This document shows positions 17,565 to 27,405 of a DNA stretch of 64,000 nt, one piece after another. The stretch covers positions 124,001 through 188,000 of the forward strand of contig JAHDIH010000005.1 of assembly GCA_020630875.1 (NCBI GenBank), in the 5' to 3' direction. Every line of letters starts with the position of its first letter. Position 1 is the stretch's first letter. This DNA is from Deltaproteobacteria bacterium (GTDB lineage Bacteria; Myxococcota_A; Polyangia; Haliangiales; Haliangiaceae). Both the position numbers and the translations under genes were made by a program. Below the pieces are notes generated by a model. The model was not told where the DNA came from, did not search any database, and was given only the letters and a program-made list of their open reading frames with translations.

Positions 17565-19196
17565 ATGAGAATCCCGCTTACGTTTCTGATTGTCGTTGCA
17601 GCTTGCGATATTGATTCTAACAGCAGTAATCCAATTAGTCTTGGTCGTAGCTCTGCTGAGCTTTCTAATAGCCAGTTGGTTTCTAAGATTGTTTTAGATG
17701 AAAAGCAGGACGTTCGTCTTCTGGCCGGAGACCTTGGAGCTAGTCTGTCCGGTGTAGCCTCATTGTTTAGAGCTGATGATTCAGAGCTTCGCTTGGTTGC
17801 TTCGGACTGGGGGCCCATGGACGTTCAGGTCGAGCGCTACGAACAATTCTACAAAGGCCTACCAGTTATCGGAGGAGACTTTAGAGTGAACAGGGACATC
17901 GATGGGCAGATTAAAGCGGCAAGTGGGATAGCTTGGGACCTTGAGAAGCCGGCTACAGTACCTGAAATTGATCCTCGGGATGCTGCGGTATTGGCAAAAT
18001 CGTCGACCGAAGGCGCCCAGAGGGTTGGCGAAGCTTACTTAGTGTACGTCGCGCCATCTGATGGTGGTAAACCAGCATTGGCGTACAACATTCGTGTCAC
18101 CGGTCACAATGGGGCCCTCCCAGTAGACGACCAAGTATTCGTTGATGCGCTTGACGGTGAAATCGTCGATCGTCACCCGCAAATTCATAGTGCACTGAAT
18201 CGGCAAACTTATGATGCCGATGGGCAAGAAGATTTCGGGCAGCTTATTCGTTCTGAGAATCAAGGCCCCACCGGAAATACCGACGTCGACAACGCGCATA
18301 TCACGGCAGGAGAGACTTACGATTGTCTGCTGGCAAAGTTTGGTAGGGACTCTTATGATGGGAATGGTGCCACGATTACTTCCATCACAGATTTTGGAAC
18401 CAGAGCGAACGCATTTTGGAGTGCTCCCAATAAAGTTTTTGGATTCTATCAAGGATTCACCGTCTCAGACGTCCAAAGTCACGAAATAGCTCACGCCATC
18501 ACGACGAGTACTGCCAACATGGTTTATCAGAACGAACCAGGGGCATTGAACGAAGCATGGTCGGACATCATGTCTTCGATTTGCGACGAATATAAAACTA
18601 AGCAAATTTCTGCAAACACTTGGCTGTTGGGGGAACAGCTTCCTGGTGGGGCGATTCGTAACATGGCAAACCCTACTGAGGATGGAATATCCACGGACCA
18701 CTACCAAACTCGGTACGTTGGACCAGAAGATAATGGTGGGGTTCACTGGAACTCTGGAATCGCCAACCTTGCTTTTCATCTGTTAGTGGTGGGGGGCTCT
18801 CACCCAAGAGTTCAAAGTGAAACGGTGCAAGGGATAGGGATGGATGAAGCTGGACAGATATTTTATAGGGCTCTGACCAATCACATGAACACCAATACTC
18901 AGTTCTCCGGAGCTCGAACTGCGACAGAGCTAGCAGCTGATGAGCTTTTCGGCGCAGGTAGTCCACAAAGCATCTCGGTGAGTGAGGCATGGGCCGCGGT
19001 AGGTGTTGGCGAGCCGGCACCTAAGCGCACTGGAAGTAGCGTCACAGGTGGTGATGATGGAAAAGGGAACAACGCGGAAGGTGGGCAGGTTAACGGTGAA
19101 TTCGTCGCTGGTTGCTCAAATTCTAGTGCTCCCGCGGCATTGCTTCCAGTATTTGTGATGGGAATGCTGATATCTCGAAAAAAGTACACCGCGTAG
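17565..19196 (+). CDS. M4 (thermolysin-family) metalloprotease with MYXO-CTERM-like tag
   Basis: This 543-residue secreted zinc protease starts with a lipoprotein-like signal (IVVAAC). Residues ~40-200 fit the FTP/PepSY propeptide. The zinc site HEIAH is near residue 306, followed by the second-shell GALNEAWSD that supplies the third ligand, and the catalytic histidine motif DNGGVHWNSG near 388. After a Gly/Asn/Asp linker (GGDDGKGNN) the C-terminus is AGCSNSS, a hydrophobic segment and RKK, resembling the MYXO-CTERM sorting tag: a Gly-Cys anchor followed by a removable transmembrane helix and basic end. Having both a possible N-terminal lipobox and this tag is unusual. Confidence 0.92.
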   Translation: MRIPLTFLIVVAACDIDSNSSNPISLGRSSAELSNSQLVSKIVLDEKQDVRLLAGDLGASLSGVASLFRADDSELRLVASDWGPMDVQVERYEQFYKGLPVIGGDFRVNRDIDGQIKAASGIAWDLEKPATVPEIDPRDAAVLAKSSTEGAQRVGEAYLVYVAPSDGGKPALAYNIRVTGHNGALPVDDQVFVDALDGEIVDRHPQIHSALNRQTYDADGQEDFGQLIRSENQGPTGNTDVDNAHITAGETYDCLLAKFGRDSYDGNGATITSITDFGTRANAFWSAPNKVFGFYQGFTVSDVQSHEIAHAITTSTANMVYQNEPGALNEAWSDIMSSICDEYKTKQISANTWLLGEQLPGGAIRNMANPTEDGISTDHYQTRYVGPEDNGGVHWNSGIANLAFHLLVVGGSHPRVQSETVQGIGMDEAGQIFYRALTNHMNTNTQFSGARTATELAADELFGAGSPQSISVSEAWAAVGVGEPAPKRTGSSVTGGDDGKGNNAEGGQVNGEFVAGCSNSSAPAALLPVFVMGMLISRKKYTA

Positions 19197-19238
19197 ACAA
19201 ATTTAGATCGAACCATAGAGCCGCTCGTTTGTAATTTC

Positions 19239-20552
19239 ATGATGAAACCAATCGCAGCGGTCCTATTTATTTTTGCCATGGGGGCTTCCGCCGAAGTCCG
19301 CCAACAACATCGCGTTGCAGCAAGTGTTGCTCAGATGAACCGAAATGTTAGCGCCAAAAAGCTAGTTAAGAAATATGGGATGCAAATTCTCAACGTGATG
19401 TGGGAAGATACCGGACGCTGGAAAGGTAGCAGCTATGGTCCTAACATTAGTGATGTAACCATTGAAGTTGAAACCGACGCAGGCAGGCAAGGTAAACAAA
19501 GGCATCTTATGCCCGTCATTCGATTTCCGAACTTTACCGATAAAACCGGGGACGTTGCTATCGACAAAGTTAAGATTCGAGTTGGCAATCAAGCCAGTGG
19601 TAACATGAAGACCATCACGCTGAAACAGTTCCTCAAATCACCAACAAGCTATATGTCACTTCCCAATGAAGGAAAAATCAAAGGAGGAAGCTTGCTGGCC
19701 AAGCGGGACAGTCATGTATTGACTAGCGCACAAACGGCATTTCTTCCAGTAGCCAAGAGTAGCAAGACAAAATTTTGGCCGGTTGTTTTCAATTATCAAT
19801 CTTCGAGAAATGCTCCAGCAGTCCTTACGTTGCTTGTGACCCGGCAAGGTACGAGTATGACCATTATTGACAACACAAGAGATACTGTGGGCAGTAGAGG
19901 ACAACGTCTCTATTTTAATAAGGAAGGACAGCGAGCCCCACTGCTAGCTGAGCGTTTAACCGATGTGAAAGCCAGTGGCGTAACAGCCAATGGAGAAGAA
20001 GCACAATCTCTTGGCGCAGACGCTAATTTAATGATGATCGTACAAATCCCTCTAAAAGTTAAAAAAAGGCAAAGAGGAGGGGGAAATCAAACTTACACGT
20101 TAGAGGGAATGATGACCGGGTCCTCTGCGAAGTTAAAGGGAACGAGTGATAAGAAGTACTCTCGAGCTCCTGACGTTACTCAAGCGGTGATTGGGCACGG
20201 TCCTACGGAAGGTCCTTTCACAGAGCTTGATGGGAAAACCATTGAGCGAGACGCACGGTTTCCCGTACGCGTCACCGTGCAGTTTTATCAAGCCACGTCC
20301 AACGGCGTCTTAAGCAAAGAGCTCGTTGCAGGCTTTGCCAAGCAAATTAGAAAGGTCTACGACAGCGCCGATTACGTGGGTTCGCTGGTCGTCCCAGAGG
20401 GAGACGAGACAAGGCCGACGCTATGGGATGGCTTCTCTGCCGCTCCCAAGTTCTTAAGCGTAGAAATGTTCCCGGGGCTGGTCCAGCATCTAAATACTTT
20501 TGTGTCTTCTACCTTGGAACAAGATAGTGGAGGTGCCGCAGGCATATATTAA
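19239..20552 (+). CDS. Secreted hypothetical protein
   Basis: I do not recognise this 437-residue protein. It has a clear Sec signal peptide (AVLFIFAMGASA, cleavage near residue 18) and no further membrane segment, so it should be periplasmic or secreted. The body is beta-rich and basic, with a Gly/Arg/Asn patch KKRQRGGGNQ near 275. It follows the M4 protease by 42 bp on the same strand and ends at a strong terminator, so cotranscription with the protease is plausible, for example as a substrate, inhibitor or cosecreted factor. That link is inference. Confidence 0.7.
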   Translation: MMKPIAAVLFIFAMGASAEVRQQHRVAASVAQMNRNVSAKKLVKKYGMQILNVMWEDTGRWKGSSYGPNISDVTIEVETDAGRQGKQRHLMPVIRFPNFTDKTGDVAIDKVKIRVGNQASGNMKTITLKQFLKSPTSYMSLPNEGKIKGGSLLAKRDSHVLTSAQTAFLPVAKSSKTKFWPVVFNYQSSRNAPAVLTLLVTRQGTSMTIIDNTRDTVGSRGQRLYFNKEGQRAPLLAERLTDVKASGVTANGEEAQSLGADANLMMIVQIPLKVKKRQRGGGNQTYTLEGMMTGSSAKLKGTSDKKYSRAPDVTQAVIGHGPTEGPFTELDGKTIERDARFPVRVTVQFYQATSNGVLSKELVAGFAKQIRKVYDSADYVGSLVVPEGDETRPTLWDGFSAAPKFLSVEMFPGLVQHLNTFVSSTLEQDSGGAAGIY

Positions 20553-20574
20553 CAGTACTCTTTTGTTCAGTCTA

Positions 20575-20606
20575 AAATGGCCGCTTTTAGGAGCGGTCAT
20601 TTTTTG
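20575..20606 (+). terminator. Intrinsic terminator after secreted hypothetical gene
   Basis: A 10-bp stem (AATGGCCGCT / AGCGGTCATT, one G-T pair) with loop TTTAGG is followed by six T. It lies 22 bp after the stop. Confidence 0.85.
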
Positions 20607-20719
20607 TCCTGTACGTCGGTAGTAGGTAGCCGACACTGTTGGGTTGATTGACACCCTCGTGTCGAACCACCAGCTTGAGCGGCACCCTGATGATGATACC
20701 GTATTGCGTTCCCTTAAAA

Positions 20720-20753
20720 TTGAAAGAGTCGCCAGCAAAGCTGCAGGCGACTC
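20720..20753 (-). terminator. Terminator of the TSP3-repeat gene
   Basis: Read on the minus strand, GAGTCGCC and GGCGACTC form an 8-bp perfect stem (20726-20753) followed by TTTCAATTTT. It lies 25 bp downstream of the stop at 20778. The remaining ~110 bp between this and the convergent terminator at 20606 shows nothing else supportable. Confidence 0.65.
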
Positions 20754-20777
20754 CTAATGTTCGACACCCAGGATGAG

Positions 20778-22643
20778 CTAAGAAAGAAGTTTTTTTCGCC
20801 TTGTTGCTAGAATGGCGAAAAGTAGCAGGCCACACGCGAACGTAGAGCGATTGGAAGAGCAACCGCCCCCCGCAACCGCCGTGCCACTTCCGCCGCCAAT
20901 TCCAGCTTGATAGGCGTCTATGATCCCGTCGCCATTACCGTCACCTTGCTCTTCAGAGTCAGGAATGCCGTCATCATCAGAGTCCGTGTCGAGGTAGTTG
21001 GGAACTCCGTCCCCATCGGTATCTACTGCTGGCGTCGTTAAGTCGGCATCGCCTGCTTCTACCGCATCAGGGATGCCATCATTGTCAGAGTCTAAGTCAG
21101 CAAGATTGGCCTCACCGTCGCCATCTGGGTCTGGTACGTCTTGAGCTTCTTCTCCATCAGCAATGGTGTCTCCGTCGCCGTCAGGAGTCAAAAAGTTTGG
21201 CGTACCGTCTGCAAGAGTGTCCGGGAGTGTGTAGTTAATTGTTCCAGATTCTGCAGGCGCTTCCGCATCGTCGAGGAGACCATTAGCGCCAACATTGGAC
21301 GTGTTATCTACGACGCCGTCTCCATCAACGTCATAGCCGTGGTTGGCTTCGCTTGCATCATTAAGTCTATCGCCATCAGAATCCAAGTCGAGGTGGTTGG
21401 GCACACCATCGCCGTCGACATCGAAAAGTGGATTAAGGTCTTCGCAGATGCCGTCACCGTCGGTGTCGATGCAAGCGGCTAACTCAGGATCTAAGTAGTT
21501 CCAAATGCCATCGCCATCGTCATCGCCATACGGATCTATTCCGCTTATGTTCTCAAGTGAATTAGGTATGCCATCGTTGTCAGCGTCAGCATCTAGTGGA
21601 GCGATGACTAAATCGGTGTCGTCGTCTGTCAGTAAACAAGACATGGGTGCGAACGGGCAGTGGTTAATGGCAGCGATTGCGGTAGTTGGGTCCAAAACGA
21701 ATCCAGGGGCAGGATCCACTACCACGCTCGGATTTTCAAAGCACACCGGCACGCACGCAGGGTCGTTGGGCGGACAAATCGTACAGCCTCCAAAGTTGGC
21801 GGAACTGCAGTCGTAGGAAGAAGACACCGTGTTTGATGCGATTTCCAAACACTGTTGTTGTGAGTCTACTTTGACTTGATAGATAGTGTTTTCGACGCTT
21901 TCAGATGCGCAAGTGGCAAGACTTAGGTGTTCGATGGTTACGGGGTCATTGGCGGTGGCACCTGGTAGAATTCGCACGTGGTTTCTGTCTAGTCTGCTGC
22001 CGTTGGCGTAAACGGCTAGGTCGTTGATGTCACTCCACGCCGAAAATTGAGAATCGAGTGTCAATTCTAGCCTGACGGTGTTTGAAAAGTCGCAATCCTC
22101 ACCACCACAAGAATCCAGCGAGCAGTTTTGCGCAACAGTCGGACTGTACAGCGTCGCATCAATTGGCGTTAGCGTTCCAAGGGTCGCTGGCAACGTGGCG
22201 TTGGTAGTGGTGGCGATTGCTCGTTGGTAGGAGGCTGGCGTTGTATTTTCTGGAAAGGGAATAGGGACTGGGGTCCAACCGCTCTGAGGATATTGGCAAT
22301 GATCGAGCAACTCTATTGTGTACCCAGAGTTCTCGTTTAATGCTTGGCATGGTCGGATCCTGACAATGGTTCCACCAATGTATTCTGCGGTGAACGCCAC
22401 CGAGTTGCCGGTGCTTTCTTCGGTAATCCCAGTGACGCTGTCTACGTAGTCGCTCTCGAGCAGGACGTCATGGTGGTCGCTCGCAATAGAGACATCGAAG
22501 TATCCAAGATCCGCTGGAGCAACGCCCGTAATTTTTAGGTTACCGTCACCGGTACAAGGAGCTGGAAGCGGAGAGCAGGCTTCAGCTTCTTTTGAGTTAA
22601 TGACAATGGCAATTAATGCGGCGCTAACAACTATAAATTTCAT
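20778..22643 (-). CDS. Thrombospondin type-3 repeat protein with MYXO-CTERM tag
   Basis: This is a 621-residue cell-surface protein. A signal peptide ends near residue 22 (SKEAEAC). The first ~290 residues form Cys-rich Ig-like or adhesin-like beta domains with many CxxC-type pairs. Residues ~350-590 contain repeated Asp/Asn-rich calcium-binding motifs of the DxDxDGxxD type (DADNDGIPN, DDDGDGIWN, DTDGDGIC, DVDGDGVPNHLD, DLDSDNDGIPD), as in thrombospondin type-3 repeats. The C-terminus GGGCSSNRS, a hydrophobic helix and TRRKK is a good MYXO-CTERM sorting signal. A calcium-dependent adhesin or structural role on the outer surface is likely but not proven. Confidence 0.9.
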   Translation of the reverse strand: MKFIVVSAALIAIVINSKEAEACSPLPAPCTGDGNLKITGVAPADLGYFDVSIASDHHDVLLESDYVDSVTGITEESTGNSVAFTAEYIGGTIVRIRPCQALNENSGYTIELLDHCQYPQSGWTPVPIPFPENTTPASYQRAIATTTNATLPATLGTLTPIDATLYSPTVAQNCSLDSCGGEDCDFSNTVRLELTLDSQFSAWSDINDLAVYANGSRLDRNHVRILPGATANDPVTIEHLSLATCASESVENTIYQVKVDSQQQCLEIASNTVSSSYDCSSANFGGCTICPPNDPACVPVCFENPSVVVDPAPGFVLDPTTAIAAINHCPFAPMSCLLTDDDTDLVIAPLDADADNDGIPNSLENISGIDPYGDDDGDGIWNYLDPELAACIDTDGDGICEDLNPLFDVDGDGVPNHLDLDSDGDRLNDASEANHGYDVDGDGVVDNTSNVGANGLLDDAEAPAESGTINYTLPDTLADGTPNFLTPDGDGDTIADGEEAQDVPDPDGDGEANLADLDSDNDGIPDAVEAGDADLTTPAVDTDGDGVPNYLDTDSDDDGIPDSEEQGDGNGDGIIDAYQAGIGGGSGTAVAGGGCSSNRSTFACGLLLFAILATRRKKLLS

Positions 22644-22725
22644 GGGCCCTCTTTTGTAATTCGTTTGGACAAGTCGGACAATAACAGTCGCTTGTCACTA
22701 TTGCGATTGAAAGTGGGAGAAACCG

Positions 22726-23229
22726 TTATCGTGTCTGATAGGAACGAAGCGTGATGTCAAACGCCCGTGAGTTGGCACGGATACCTGAGTTGGATTGGGA
22801 TATAAGGGCAAGCGAGATGACGCGCTGACGTTTTTTATCCACGATTATTGCCATCCGTCCAAAGTGACCGGGTCTGGTTACATCATAGACCACAGCTTCC
22901 GGACGATTACGGAGCCTTGGTCCTCTGACGTTGAATCCTAGTAGCGTGAGCTGCTTGGCGGCATTTTTTGCGTAGTTTTCAGGCGCCACCGTAAGTGGCT
23001 CTGCGGTGAGCACCAACTGAGCGTCTGACAAAGGGGCGGCTGCCCAGAGAATGACTTGCGGGTAATTCGGCGACTCCACGAGACGCCAGCCGCTTGGAAA
23101 ATCCATCTGAAGTTTCCAGTCTTCTGAAATAAAAGTGGTCCCACTAATTTCGGAATGGGCGGACGCCGCCATAAGCAAAAGGGGAAGTAGTAATCGCACG
23201 TTACAGATCCTAGACCATCTCACATTCAT
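22726..23229 (-). CDS. Exported PsbP/DUF1795-like hypothetical protein
   Basis: A 167-residue protein with a Sec signal peptide (LLLPLLLMAASAHS, cleavage near residue 26). The mature domain contains the pattern LQMDFPSGWRLVE ... AENYAKNAAKQL ... YDVTRPGHFGRMAIIV, which resembles the single-domain PsbP/DUF1795 fold found in many bacteria, of unknown role. It is on the same strand as the TSP3-repeat gene and 82 bp upstream of it. Confidence in the gene is good, in the family only fair. Confidence 0.65.
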   Translation of the reverse strand: MNVRWSRICNVRLLLPLLLMAASAHSEISGTTFISEDWKLQMDFPSGWRLVESPNYPQVILWAAAPLSDAQLVLTAEPLTVAPENYAKNAAKQLTLLGFNVRGPRLRNRPEAVVYDVTRPGHFGRMAIIVDKKRQRVISLALISQSNSGIRANSRAFDITLRSYQTR

Positions 23230-23436
23230 AACAACTGAAAATTCGAGCAGTTATTTAGTGAATCTTTTTCGTGCATATCGCGTTGACGGAATACATTCAA
23301 AATAATACTGTAAAAATATAGAAGTGGATAACTGTATTTACATAGGTTCTGTCGGAGCGCAAGTTTACGGAGATAGCCGCGAGTTGAATCCTCTCGGAGG
23401 AGAGCTGCGAATCAATCTGAGCTCTAGAGGCGTGTC

Positions 23437-24054
23437 ATGCTGAGCCTCACTTTTGAGCCGTGGTGGTTGGGGCTTCTCTCGGTTGCCATGCGTGGCGGAG
23501 GAGGCTCTGCCAACAAGGGGCTGCTGTCGGAAGCGGAACTCAAACGAATAGAGGTCGAGCATGCAGAGGGAGTCACCGCTCCGCAGGTCGTCGATATCTT
23601 TGTAAGTCGCAGCGTAAAGTTTTCAGAAGCCACACTTCGAAAGTACGTGCAGCTTCGCCTGCTGCCACGCAGCAAAAGGGTGGGACGTAAAGGAAAACAT
23701 AGAGGGTCGCTTGGAATTTATCCGGTTCGCGTGGTGCGGCGGGTCAATGAAGTGAAGCGGCACATGGCGGATGGATTTACCATTGAGGAGATCCAAGAAA
23801 ATTTCTTCCGCTATGCAGACACGGTAGATGAAGTCCGCGATGCCGTGAAGAGCTTCTTCAGCGAAGTGGCTCCGATGACTGAGGCGGCAAAGGGAAGAGA
23901 GCAAAAACGCTTCGAACTTGCTTGCGAGCAAGCGCAAGAAACAGCCGCTCAACTAATCGAGCAGTTGGAAAAGATTACGAAACTCACATCGAAGATTCAG
24001 GAAGATGCATTTCAGGGAGCAGGAGCTGCCGGAAGTGCTGAAGATTTACTTTAG
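23437..24054 (+). CDS. MerR-like DNA-binding regulator
   Basis: This product has 205 residues from ATG 23437, which has AGAGG about 9 bases upstream; an alternative ATG at 23488 would remove an odd hydrophobic N-terminus and start MRGGGG (188 residues). The body has a MerR-like helix-turn-helix: [28 protein letters not shown], then the wing and [25 protein letters not shown], the usual MerR order. A coiled-coil (residues ~140-195) ends the protein and should mediate dimerisation. It is 41 bp upstream of a sigma-region-4-like gene, so the two likely form one regulatory unit. The target is unknown. Confidence 0.75.
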   Translation: MLSLTFEPWWLGLLSVAMRGGGGSANKGLLSEAELKRIEVEHAEGVTAPQVVDIFVSRSVKFSEATLRKYVQLRLLPRSKRVGRKGKHRGSLGIYPVRVVRRVNEVKRHMADGFTIEEIQENFFRYADTVDEVRDAVKSFFSEVAPMTEAAKGREQKRFELACEQAQETAAQLIEQLEKITKLTSKIQEDAFQGAGAAGSAEDLL

Positions 24055-24095
24055 TTAGATTGCAAGCAACGAAAAATATCTGGGGAGGTATGAAA

Positions 24096-24617
24096 ATGGA
24101 AAAGGTCGATACAGAAGAAGTGGTAGAAACAACAGAATCAACAGCAGCGGCAGCGGTACCAGCAGTATCGCGCAAAGTGCGCAGACGTCGTAAACGGTCA
24201 CGCCCTCGTAGCAAGACGATAGCGCTCAAGCGGTTAACAAGAGAAGAGCTTAGGGTAGGGCGTATCATGTACCCGCCAGTGGACGATATTCGTCCTCAAA
24301 CTCGTGCGGAGTGTGCAGGTAAGGCCAGGCCGTGCCCGTACGTCGCATGCAAGCATCATTTGTACCTTGATGTGAACCCACGGACCGGTTCGATTAAGAT
24401 TAACTTTCCTGACCTTGAGCCTTGGGAGCTCAAACAAACTTGCAGCCTCGATGTGGCCGCAGAAGGCGGGATCACTTTAGAAGACGTGGGGGAGATCATG
24501 AACCTCACTAGAGAGCGAATCAGGCAGGTTGAGGTACGTGGACTCGCCAAACTAAAGATGATGTCTCCGTCTCCAGACAGGATAGGTGCTGTGCCCCTTC
24601 CTGATGACGAGAAATAG
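24096..24617 (+). CDS. Sigma-70 region-4-like DNA-binding protein with Cys cluster
   Basis: From ATG 24096, placed 7 bases after a GGAGG at 24084-24088, the protein has 173 residues. An acidic start is followed by a very basic stretch [13 protein letters not shown]. The middle holds a cysteine cluster (C of [14 protein letters not shown] and a later TCSLD), which could bind a metal. The C-terminal helix-turn-helix [28 protein letters not shown] matches region 4.2 of primary sigma factors, the part that contacts the -35 element. Regions 2 and 3 are absent, so it cannot be a complete sigma factor. Proteins of this layout occur in Myxococcota; the function is not known to me. Confidence 0.8.
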   Translation: MEKVDTEEVVETTESTAAAAVPAVSRKVRRRRKRSRPRSKTIALKRLTREELRVGRIMYPPVDDIRPQTRAECAGKARPCPYVACKHHLYLDVNPRTGSIKINFPDLEPWELKQTCSLDVAAEGGITLEDVGEIMNLTRERIRQVEVRGLAKLKMMSPSPDRIGAVPLPDDEK

Positions 24618-24647
24618 CTTTGACCACGCCCAAGGGATTTGCTACCC

Positions 24648-26150
24648 ATGGGCACCATGCAACGAATAGCTCTTGTTTCTGTATCTGATAAACGGGGCGT
24701 CGCTGAGTTCGCTCAGAGATTGGTAGGGTGTGGATTCACAGTCTTATCTACCGGCGGAACAGCCAAAGCCCTACAAGCTGCAAAGGTGCCAGTAACGTTG
24801 GTGTCGGACTTCACTGGGGCCCCAGAAATTCTGGGAGGTAGGGTCAAAACGCTGCATCCCATGATCCATGGGGGCATCCTTGCCAAATCAGGCGAAGGTC
24901 ATACGCAAGAACTAGCTAAAGTTGGCGGTCATTTGATCGAACTGGTGTGCGTCAATTTGTACCCATTCGAGGAGACCATTGCCAAGGACGGCGTGACGAT
25001 GGATACCGCGTTGGAAAACATCGATATTGGAGGGCCCACAATGGTGCGAGCAGCAGCCAAAAACTGGCCGAGGGTCACCGTGGTTTGCAACCCTGACAAT
25101 TACGAGCGGGTCGCGCAAGCCATTGAAAATGACGACGTGACAGCTGCACTACGAGAAGAACTGGCCGGGTTAGCATTTGCTCATACGGCACACTACGACA
25201 CGGCGATTGCGTCTTACATGGGAAGCTATAGCGCGCTGGAGTTGACCTCCCCAAAGCCGCTTCGCTATGGAGAGAACCCTCATCAAGAAGCGACCCTTTT
25301 TTCCACATCAAATGAAGACACACTAGCGAATGCGGTGCCGATTCATGGCAAGGCGCTGTCGTACAACAATTACATGGATCTTGATGCTGCCTTGGGATGC
25401 TGTCGGGAGTTTTCTGCGCCAACCGCTGTCGTCGTGAAACATATGAATCCTTGCGGAGTCGCCTCTGCTGACTCTCTGGCTGAGGCTTACACTCAAGCCA
25501 GAGCAACGGATCCGACGTCGGCTTTTGGAAGCATTGTGGCATTGAACCGAGTGGTCGATAAAGATACCGCGAATCTTTGTATCGAAACCTTCCTGGAATG
25601 TATTGTTGCCCCTGGTTTTTCTCACGAGGCTGAAGAAATTCTTAAAGCCAAGAAAAACCTGAGATTATTGAAAGTTCAGTTTTCGCAGCCAAACATTGCA
25701 CCGTCCGTTCGTTCGATTGACGGTGGTGTGTTGATTCAGGACGCAGACACCATTGCCACCACTAAGGATGCAAAGGTAGCGACGAAGCGAAAACCTACAG
25801 AGGAAGAGTCCTTGTCGCTTGAGTTTGCGTGGGCGGTCGCAAAGCATGTGAAGTCGAACGCGATAATTTATTGTCGCGGGACACGAACGGTGGGAATCGG
25901 AGCAGGACAAATGAGCCGGATAGACTCCTCGATGCTTGGCGTTAGAAAAGCGAACGAACCGGTCAAAGGATGCGTAGCAGCTTCCGACGCATTTTTTCCG
26001 TTTCGTGATGGCTTAGATACCCTTGCAGAAGCCGGCGTCACTGCAGTCGTTCAACCAGGAGGTTCTAAGCGTGACGGAGAAGTCATTGATGCTGCGAATG
26101 AACATGGGTTGGCCATGATATTTACCGGACGAAGGCACTTTAGGCACTAA
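24648..26150 (+). CDS. purH: Bifunctional AICAR formyltransferase/IMP cyclohydrolase
   Basis: PurH catalyses the last two steps of IMP synthesis: formylation of AICAR by 10-formyl-THF and ring closure. The 500-residue product (start ATG 24648, with AAGGG about 9 bases ahead) has the N-terminal MGS-like cyclohydrolase domain with STGGTAKAL near 35 and [15 protein letters not shown] near 65, and the C-terminal transformylase with the KHMNPCGVA motif near 267 carrying the catalytic Lys-His pair. The closing [16 protein letters not shown] and FTGRRHFRH are typical. It is followed 1 bp later by purD. No purine riboswitch was seen upstream. Confidence 0.97.
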   Translation: MGTMQRIALVSVSDKRGVAEFAQRLVGCGFTVLSTGGTAKALQAAKVPVTLVSDFTGAPEILGGRVKTLHPMIHGGILAKSGEGHTQELAKVGGHLIELVCVNLYPFEETIAKDGVTMDTALENIDIGGPTMVRAAAKNWPRVTVVCNPDNYERVAQAIENDDVTAALREELAGLAFAHTAHYDTAIASYMGSYSALELTSPKPLRYGENPHQEATLFSTSNEDTLANAVPIHGKALSYNNYMDLDAALGCCREFSAPTAVVVKHMNPCGVASADSLAEAYTQARATDPTSAFGSIVALNRVVDKDTANLCIETFLECIVAPGFSHEAEEILKAKKNLRLLKVQFSQPNIAPSVRSIDGGVLIQDADTIATTKDAKVATKRKPTEEESLSLEFAWAVAKHVKSNAIIYCRGTRTVGIGAGQMSRIDSSMLGVRKANEPVKGCVAASDAFFPFRDGLDTLAEAGVTAVVQPGGSKRDGEVIDAANEHGLAMIFTGRRHFRH

Positions 26151-26151
26151 G

Positions 26152-27399
26152 ATGAAAGTTGCAGTCGTAGGTAAAGGTGGAAGAGAGCATGCCATTGCAT
26201 GGAAGCTCAAAAACGACGGGTGCGACGTGTTTGCAATTCCCGGGAACCCAGGTATTGCGCAAGTCGCAGAGTGTATTGACATTCCCATGAAAGCCGTCGC
26301 GGAGTGGTGCCGCGACCGCGCGATTGAGCTCCTTGTGATTGGTCCTGAAGCTCCTCTTTGCGAAGGTCTCGCAGACGAGGTTCGTGGCCAAGGCATTCCA
26401 GTTTTTGGCCCGGGACAAGATGGCGCGCAGCTAGAAGGCTCTAAGAGTTTTTCAAAGATATTCTTCCAAGAGATTGGACTGGCTACCGCTCCGTTTTTCG
26501 TTTGCCACAGCAGCGCCGAAGTTGCAGAGGCGCTCAAAGAGCTTGGTGATGAGGTGGTGGTGAAAGCTGACGGTTTGGCCGCAGGAAAAGGGGTGGTCGT
26601 TTGCAGCAATCATGAGCAAGCTACGGAAGCTGCCGCAGCGATGTTTGGCGGAGAATACGGTCCTGCGGGAAAAATCGTCGTCGTCGAGAAACGCATTAGA
26701 GGGCGGGAAGTTTCAGTGCTTGCGATTACCGATGGCAAGTCGGTATCGCTTTTGCCTTCGGCAGAAGATCACAAAGCAATTTTCGATGGAGATGAAGGTC
26801 CCAATACCGGTGGTATGGGGACTGTAAGTCCGGGGTGGGTTCAGGCAGACTTTGAGCAGCGTGTTCGCAGAGATTTTTTCGAGCCCACCATCGCGGGACT
26901 GAATGCACGGGGGATTGATTACCGAGGAGTACTTTACGCCGGTTTCATGATTGATGCTGATGGTAAACCTTGGATTCTCGAGTACAACTGTCGCTTTGGG
27001 GATCCTGAAACGCAGGTGATTCTTCCAAGGCTCACGGGGCACCTCGGTGAGTTGCTCTTGGCGGCAGCGAAAGGGCAACTGTTGGATGATACAATAGCGG
27101 TTTCGCCGCGGGCTTCGGTTTGCGTGGTACTCGCTTCTGGGGGGTATCCGGAGTCGTCGACGCACGACGTTCTCATCGAAGGAGTGAGTGAAGCAGAAGC
27201 CGAAGGGGCGGTCATTTTCCATGCTGGGACAAAGCTAGAAGATGGTTTGAGGACCGCCGGTGGTCGCGTGCTTGGGGTGATGGCGATGGGCGATACCGTT
27301 TTCGATGCAAGAACGATGGCCTACGAGTCTGCGGCGAAAATCTCCTTCGAAGGAAAACAGTTGCGGACTGATATTGGCGCAAGAGGCGCAAATCTTTGA
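26152..27399 (+). CDS. purD: Phosphoribosylamine-glycine ligase
   Basis: PurD (GARS) joins glycine to phosphoribosylamine with ATP, the second step of purine synthesis. The 415-residue protein has the N-terminal GKGGREHAIAWKL loop, FAIPGNPGIA near 31, an ATP-grasp core with VVKADGLAAGKGVVV near 131, and the GPNTGGMGTVSP signature near 215 with YNCRFGDPETQ near 278. It starts two bases after the purH stop and is followed 6 bp later by the YrdC-like gene, so purH-purD-yrdC-DUF1015 form a probable operon. Confidence 0.97.
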   Translation: MKVAVVGKGGREHAIAWKLKNDGCDVFAIPGNPGIAQVAECIDIPMKAVAEWCRDRAIELLVIGPEAPLCEGLADEVRGQGIPVFGPGQDGAQLEGSKSFSKIFFQEIGLATAPFFVCHSSAEVAEALKELGDEVVVKADGLAAGKGVVVCSNHEQATEAAAAMFGGEYGPAGKIVVVEKRIRGREVSVLAITDGKSVSLLPSAEDHKAIFDGDEGPNTGGMGTVSPGWVQADFEQRVRRDFFEPTIAGLNARGIDYRGVLYAGFMIDADGKPWILEYNCRFGDPETQVILPRLTGHLGELLLAAAKGQLLDDTIAVSPRASVCVVLASGGYPESSTHDVLIEGVSEAEAEGAVIFHAGTKLEDGLRTAGGRVLGVMAMGDTVFDARTMAYESAAKISFEGKQLRTDIGARGANL

Positions 27400-27405
27400 G
27401 TTAGA

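Noticed and set aside
20587..20862. 91-residue minus-strand ORF after the TSP3-repeat gene
   Set aside because: Its first part is an out-of-frame shadow of the sorting tag and its last part covers two terminators; no family pattern is seen.
24618..24660. Purine riboswitch or PurR box upstream of purH
   Set aside because: The gap is only about 30 bp and contains no conserved aptamer pattern; no such element was visible before purB either.
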